Positions 4,886-6,453 of a DNA stretch of 6,453 nucleotides are shown here, in pieces. The stretch's first letter is position 1. Every line of letters begins with the position of its first letter. Location: assembly GCA_013695885.1 (NCBI GenBank), contig JACCZP010000170.1:1-6453 (forward strand), given 5' to 3'. This DNA is from Thermoleophilaceae bacterium. GTDB lineage: Bacteria > Actinomycetota > Thermoleophilia > Solirubrobacterales > Thermoleophilaceae. The notes under the pieces were generated by a model, which was given only the letters and a program-made list of their open reading frames with translations, was not told where the DNA came from and did no database searches. Position numbers and translations under genes: made by a program.

Positions 4886-5781
4886 TCGCCCTCCGCTCCG
4901 GTGAGCACCACGAAGACGTCCTCGAGCGACGCCGCACGGCGCTCGCCCTGCACGTCGAATCCGTTCACGTCCTCGGCGCGGAGGATGGCCACTGCGGTGC
5001 CCGAGCGCCGGGTCGAGAGCCCGCGCTCGGAGGCACGGGCCTCGACCTCGCGCAGCCGCGCCGGCGGGCCGTAGACCTCGAGCGTCTCCCGGCCGGCGTG
5101 CTCGCGGACGAGGTCGGAGGGCCGCCCGTAGGCCACGATCTGTCCCTTGGCCATCACCGCCACCCGGTCGGCCAGCCGCTCGGCCTCCTCGATGTAGTGG
5201 GTGGACATCAGCACGGTCACCCCCTCCGTGCGCAGGGCGTCGATCAGCGACCACAGCTCCTGGCGCACCTGCGGGTCGAGCCCGACGGTGGGCTCGTCGA
5301 GCAGCACGAGCCTCGGGCGGTGGACGAGCCCTCGGGCGATCAGCAGACGCCGACGCATGCCCCCCGAGAGCTCGTCCACCACCGAGTCCGCCCGCTCGGT
5401 GAGGCCCGCGATCTCGAGCGCACGGTCCACGGCGGCGCCGCGCTCGCGGCGCGGCACCCGGTAGAGCCGGGCGAACACGGTGAGGATCTGGCGTGCGGTG
5501 AGCTCGACGTCGAGGTTGTCCTGCTGGGGCACGACGCCGCTCTCCGCACGGGCTCGCTTCGAGTCGCCCGGCAGGCGGCGGCCGAGCACCTCGATCTCGC
5601 CCTCGTCGGCGATGGCCTGCGCGGTGAGCATCCGCATGGTCGTGGACTTGCCGGCACCGTTCGGCCCGAGCAGCCCGAGGCACTCCCCCTCGGCGACCTC
5701 GAGGTCGATCCCGTCGACGGCGACCACGGGACCGAAGCGCTTGCGCACCCCGCGGAGCGATATGGCGGCCCGCCGGCTCAC
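4882..5781 (-). CDS. ABC transporter ATP-binding protein, NodI/DrrA-type
   Basis: This 299-residue cytoplasmic ATPase powers the adjacent ABC-2 permease. All nucleotide-binding motifs are present: Walker A GPNGAGKST (39-47), Q-loop VVPQQDNLD (83-91, very like the NodI form), signature LSGGM (138-142), Walker B LVLLDEP (158-164) with Glu163, D-loop GLDP (167-170) and switch His195. The roughly 80-residue C-terminal domain ends in SLEDVFVVLTG, typical of DrrA/NodI exporter ATPases. The start is a GTG at 5781. No ATG, GTG or TTG occurs between it and the in-frame TAG at 5839-5841, which is also the stop of the preceding gene. There is no Shine-Dalgarno (the preceding bases are pyrimidine-rich), so translation may be leaderless or weak. 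A 19-bp palindrome lies 37-55 bp upstream. The likely role is export of a drug, lipid or glycan; the substrate is not visible. Confidence 0.93.
   Translation of the reverse strand: MSRRAAISLRGVRKRFGPVVAVDGIDLEVAEGECLGLLGPNGAGKSTTMRMLTAQAIADEGEIEVLGRRLPGDSKRARAESGVVPQQDNLDVELTARQILTVFARLYRVPRRERGAAVDRALEIAGLTERADSVVDELSGGMRRRLLIARGLVHRPRLVLLDEPTVGLDPQVRQELWSLIDALRTEGVTVLMSTHYIEEAERLADRVAVMAKGQIVAYGRPSDLVREHAGRETLEVYGPPARLREVEARASERGLSTRRSGTAVAILRAEDVNGFDVQGERRAASLEDVFVVLTGAEGE
4889..4894 (-). promoter_or_regulatory. Ribosome binding site of the permease gene, inside the ATPase gene
   Basis: GGAGGG on the minus strand ends 3 nt before the GTG at 4885 and lies within the last codons of the ATPase gene. 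It supports the overlapping GTG as the permease start rather than the downstream ATG at 4741. Confidence 0.6.
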
Positions 5782-5817
5782 GGCGGAGAGGATTGCGCAC
5801 GCCGTCCAGCCGGCCGC

Positions 5818-5836
5818 GCGCGACAGACTGTTGCGC
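5818..5836. promoter_or_regulatory. 19-bp imperfect palindrome upstream of the ABC exporter (candidate operator)
   Basis: GCGCGACAGACTGTTGCGC is symmetric about A5827, with eight of nine arm positions matching and an ACAG-N-CTGT core. It fills much of the 57-bp gap between the secreted-protein gene and the ATPase gene. A one-base centre makes a poor RNA hairpin loop, so a dimeric-repressor site (TetR/MarR style) is more likely than a terminator. No regulator gene is present in the window, so binding is inference. Confidence 0.4.
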
Positions 5837-5838
5837 CG

Positions 5839-6324
5839 CTAGCGGATGATGAACACGAGCGCCGGGCCGAGCCGGTTGCCCTCGGCCGACCACGTGACCC
5901 GGTAGGTGCCGACGCCACGGGGTGGGAAGCTGCGCTGCCACCGCACGACGCTGCCGTAGATCCGGCCCCGGCGGCGCAAGGTGAAGACGCGGCAGTCGCG
6001 GCGGCGGGTGGGCGCCGAGACGCACAGCCGGTAGCGGGCGAAGTAACGCGCCTGCGCACCGAGCTCGAGGTAGATCTGGCCGGCTCCCCGGGCCCGCGTG
6101 CGGAGCGTGATGTCGCCGCTCGGGCTCACGTAGGAGGAGATGGGCTCGGGCCCCGGAGGGGCGGGAACGGGTGGAGTGGGTGGCGCCGGCGGAGTGACGC
6201 CGGGTGGAGCAGGTGGCGCCGGAGGGACGGGATCGCCTGGCGCCTGCGCGCCCGCGGAGAGCGGCAGGGCGAGCGCCGCGGCGGCCACGGCGGCAGCGAG
6301 AGGCAGTCGAGGCGAACGTCTCAT
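5839..6324 (-). CDS. Secreted protein with proline-rich linker
   Basis: This is a 161-residue exported protein of unknown function. A signal peptide is clear: basic MRRSPR, a hydrophobic alanine/leucine core (about 7-22), and an SAGAQA site suggesting cleavage near residue 27. Residues 28-61 are a proline/alanine-rich linker (PPAPPAPPG-type). The remaining 100 residues form a compact, Arg- and aromatic-rich, probably beta-sandwich domain with two cysteines (101 and 111) that could form a disulphide. Its pattern, including DCRVFTLRRRGRIYGS and GVGTYRVTW, resembles small extracellular domains I associate with Solirubrobacterales (recollection, not a search). ATG 6324 is chosen because AGGG lies 8 nt ahead and it starts the typical signal peptide; an in-frame GTG at 6333 adds three residues. 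It follows pntB by 42 bp and precedes the ABC exporter on the same strand. There is no lipobox or sortase motif. Confidence 0.8.
   Translation of the reverse strand: MRRSPRLPLAAAVAAAALALPLSAGAQAPGDPVPPAPPAPPGVTPPAPPTPPVPAPPGPEPISSYVSPSGDITLRTRARGAGQIYLELGAQARYFARYRLCVSAPTRRRDCRVFTLRRRGRIYGSVVRWQRSFPPRGVGTYRVTWSAEGNRLGPALVFIIR
6179..6222 (-). repeat. Direct repeat within the proline-rich linker coding region
   Basis: The 11-bp sequence GGTGGCGCCGG (plus strand) occurs at 6179-6189 and again at 6212-6222, exactly 33 nt apart. This is an 11-codon period in the Pro/Ala linker of the secreted protein. It suggests the linker grew by in-frame duplication. Confidence 0.5.
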
Positions 6325-6366
6325 GAGGCGCACCCTAATCGCTGATCGGCACGGTCGGTCGCGCCC

Positions 6367-6453
6367 CTACCCCTGCTTCACGGCGGAGACGACCTCGTCG
6401 AGCCCCGACTTCGCGTCGGAGAAGAGCATCATCGTCTTCTCCTCGTCGTAGAA
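6367..6453 (-). CDS. pntB: NAD(P) transhydrogenase subunit beta, C-terminal end (partial)
   Basis: Only the last 28 codons and the stop are in the window. The segment FYDEEKTMMLFSDAK matches the end of the NADP(H)-binding domain III of PntB, where the family reads roughly LFY-x-TMMLFGDAK, followed by a final helix (SGLDEVVSAVKQG here). PntB pairs with PntA in the inner membrane to couple hydride transfer between NAD(H) and NADP(H) to proton movement. The usual Gly of FGDAK is Ser here, a mild change. The gene must begin to the right of the window. It is followed on the same strand by the secreted-protein gene, 42 bp away. The assignment rests on a short but distinctive motif. Confidence 0.82.
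   Translation of the reverse strand, partial: FYDEEKTMMLFSDAKSGLDEVVSAVKQG

Noticed and set aside
4886..6025. Upstream extension of the permease frame as one 671-residue protein
   Set aside because: Beyond 4885 the frame is a shadow of the ATPase gene. The GTGA overlap with a ribosome binding site marks the true start.
4792..6345. 517-codon plus-strand open frame across the ABC transporter region
   Set aside because: It runs antisense to an ATPase with all motifs intact and to the secreted protein. Its translation is His/Arg/Glu/Gly-rich and resembles no protein.
1..6453. tRNA, rRNA, CRISPR arrays, insertion sequences or phage genes
   Set aside because: No tRNA cloverleaf-like segment, regularly spaced repeats, transposase motifs or long terminal inverted repeats were seen on either strand.

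Overview
This is a compact, strongly GC-rich bacterial window in which coding third positions are mostly G or C and GTG and TTG starts are used. The gene content fits a high-GC actinobacterium. The small secreted protein at the right end has a C-terminal domain style that I associate with Thermoleophilia/Solirubrobacterales, but that placement is inference. No rRNA, tRNA, CRISPR array, transposase or phage gene is visible. The window looks like ordinary chromosome, and I find no clear new multi-gene system in it.

Left part (1-1590): the 5' end of a GlpF/aquaporin-family channel gene runs leftward off the edge. It diverges across a 141-bp gap from fdhA, a full-length zinc-dependent, glutathione-independent formaldehyde dehydrogenase with every expected zinc ligand. 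The gap holds a good sigma70-type promoter for the channel gene and a possible hairpin over the fdhA ribosome binding site. A strong GC hairpin after fdhA separates it from a convergent 76-codon gene of unknown function.

Middle part (1819-3888): a 115-bp divergent gap with several inverted repeats precedes a two-gene plus-strand unit. The first gene is a crotonase-superfamily protein (enoyl-CoA hydratase/isomerase-like) with a TTG start and an atypical first oxyanion-hole segment. The second is a DUF1152-family protein starting 50 bp later. They are probably co-transcribed, but no shared pathway can be read from the sequence.

Right part (4010-6453): four genes lie on the minus strand. In transcription order they are the last 28 codons of pntB (proton-translocating NAD(P) transhydrogenase beta subunit), a small secreted protein with a proline-rich linker, and an ABC-2 exporter pair. 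The exporter consists of a NodI/DrrA-type ATPase and a NodJ-type permease that overlap by 4 nt (GTGA). A 19-bp imperfect palindrome just upstream of the ATPase gene is a plausible operator. The convergent gap between the DUF1152 gene and the permease gene carries one terminator-like hairpin for each strand. No stretch longer than 150 bp lacks a gene.
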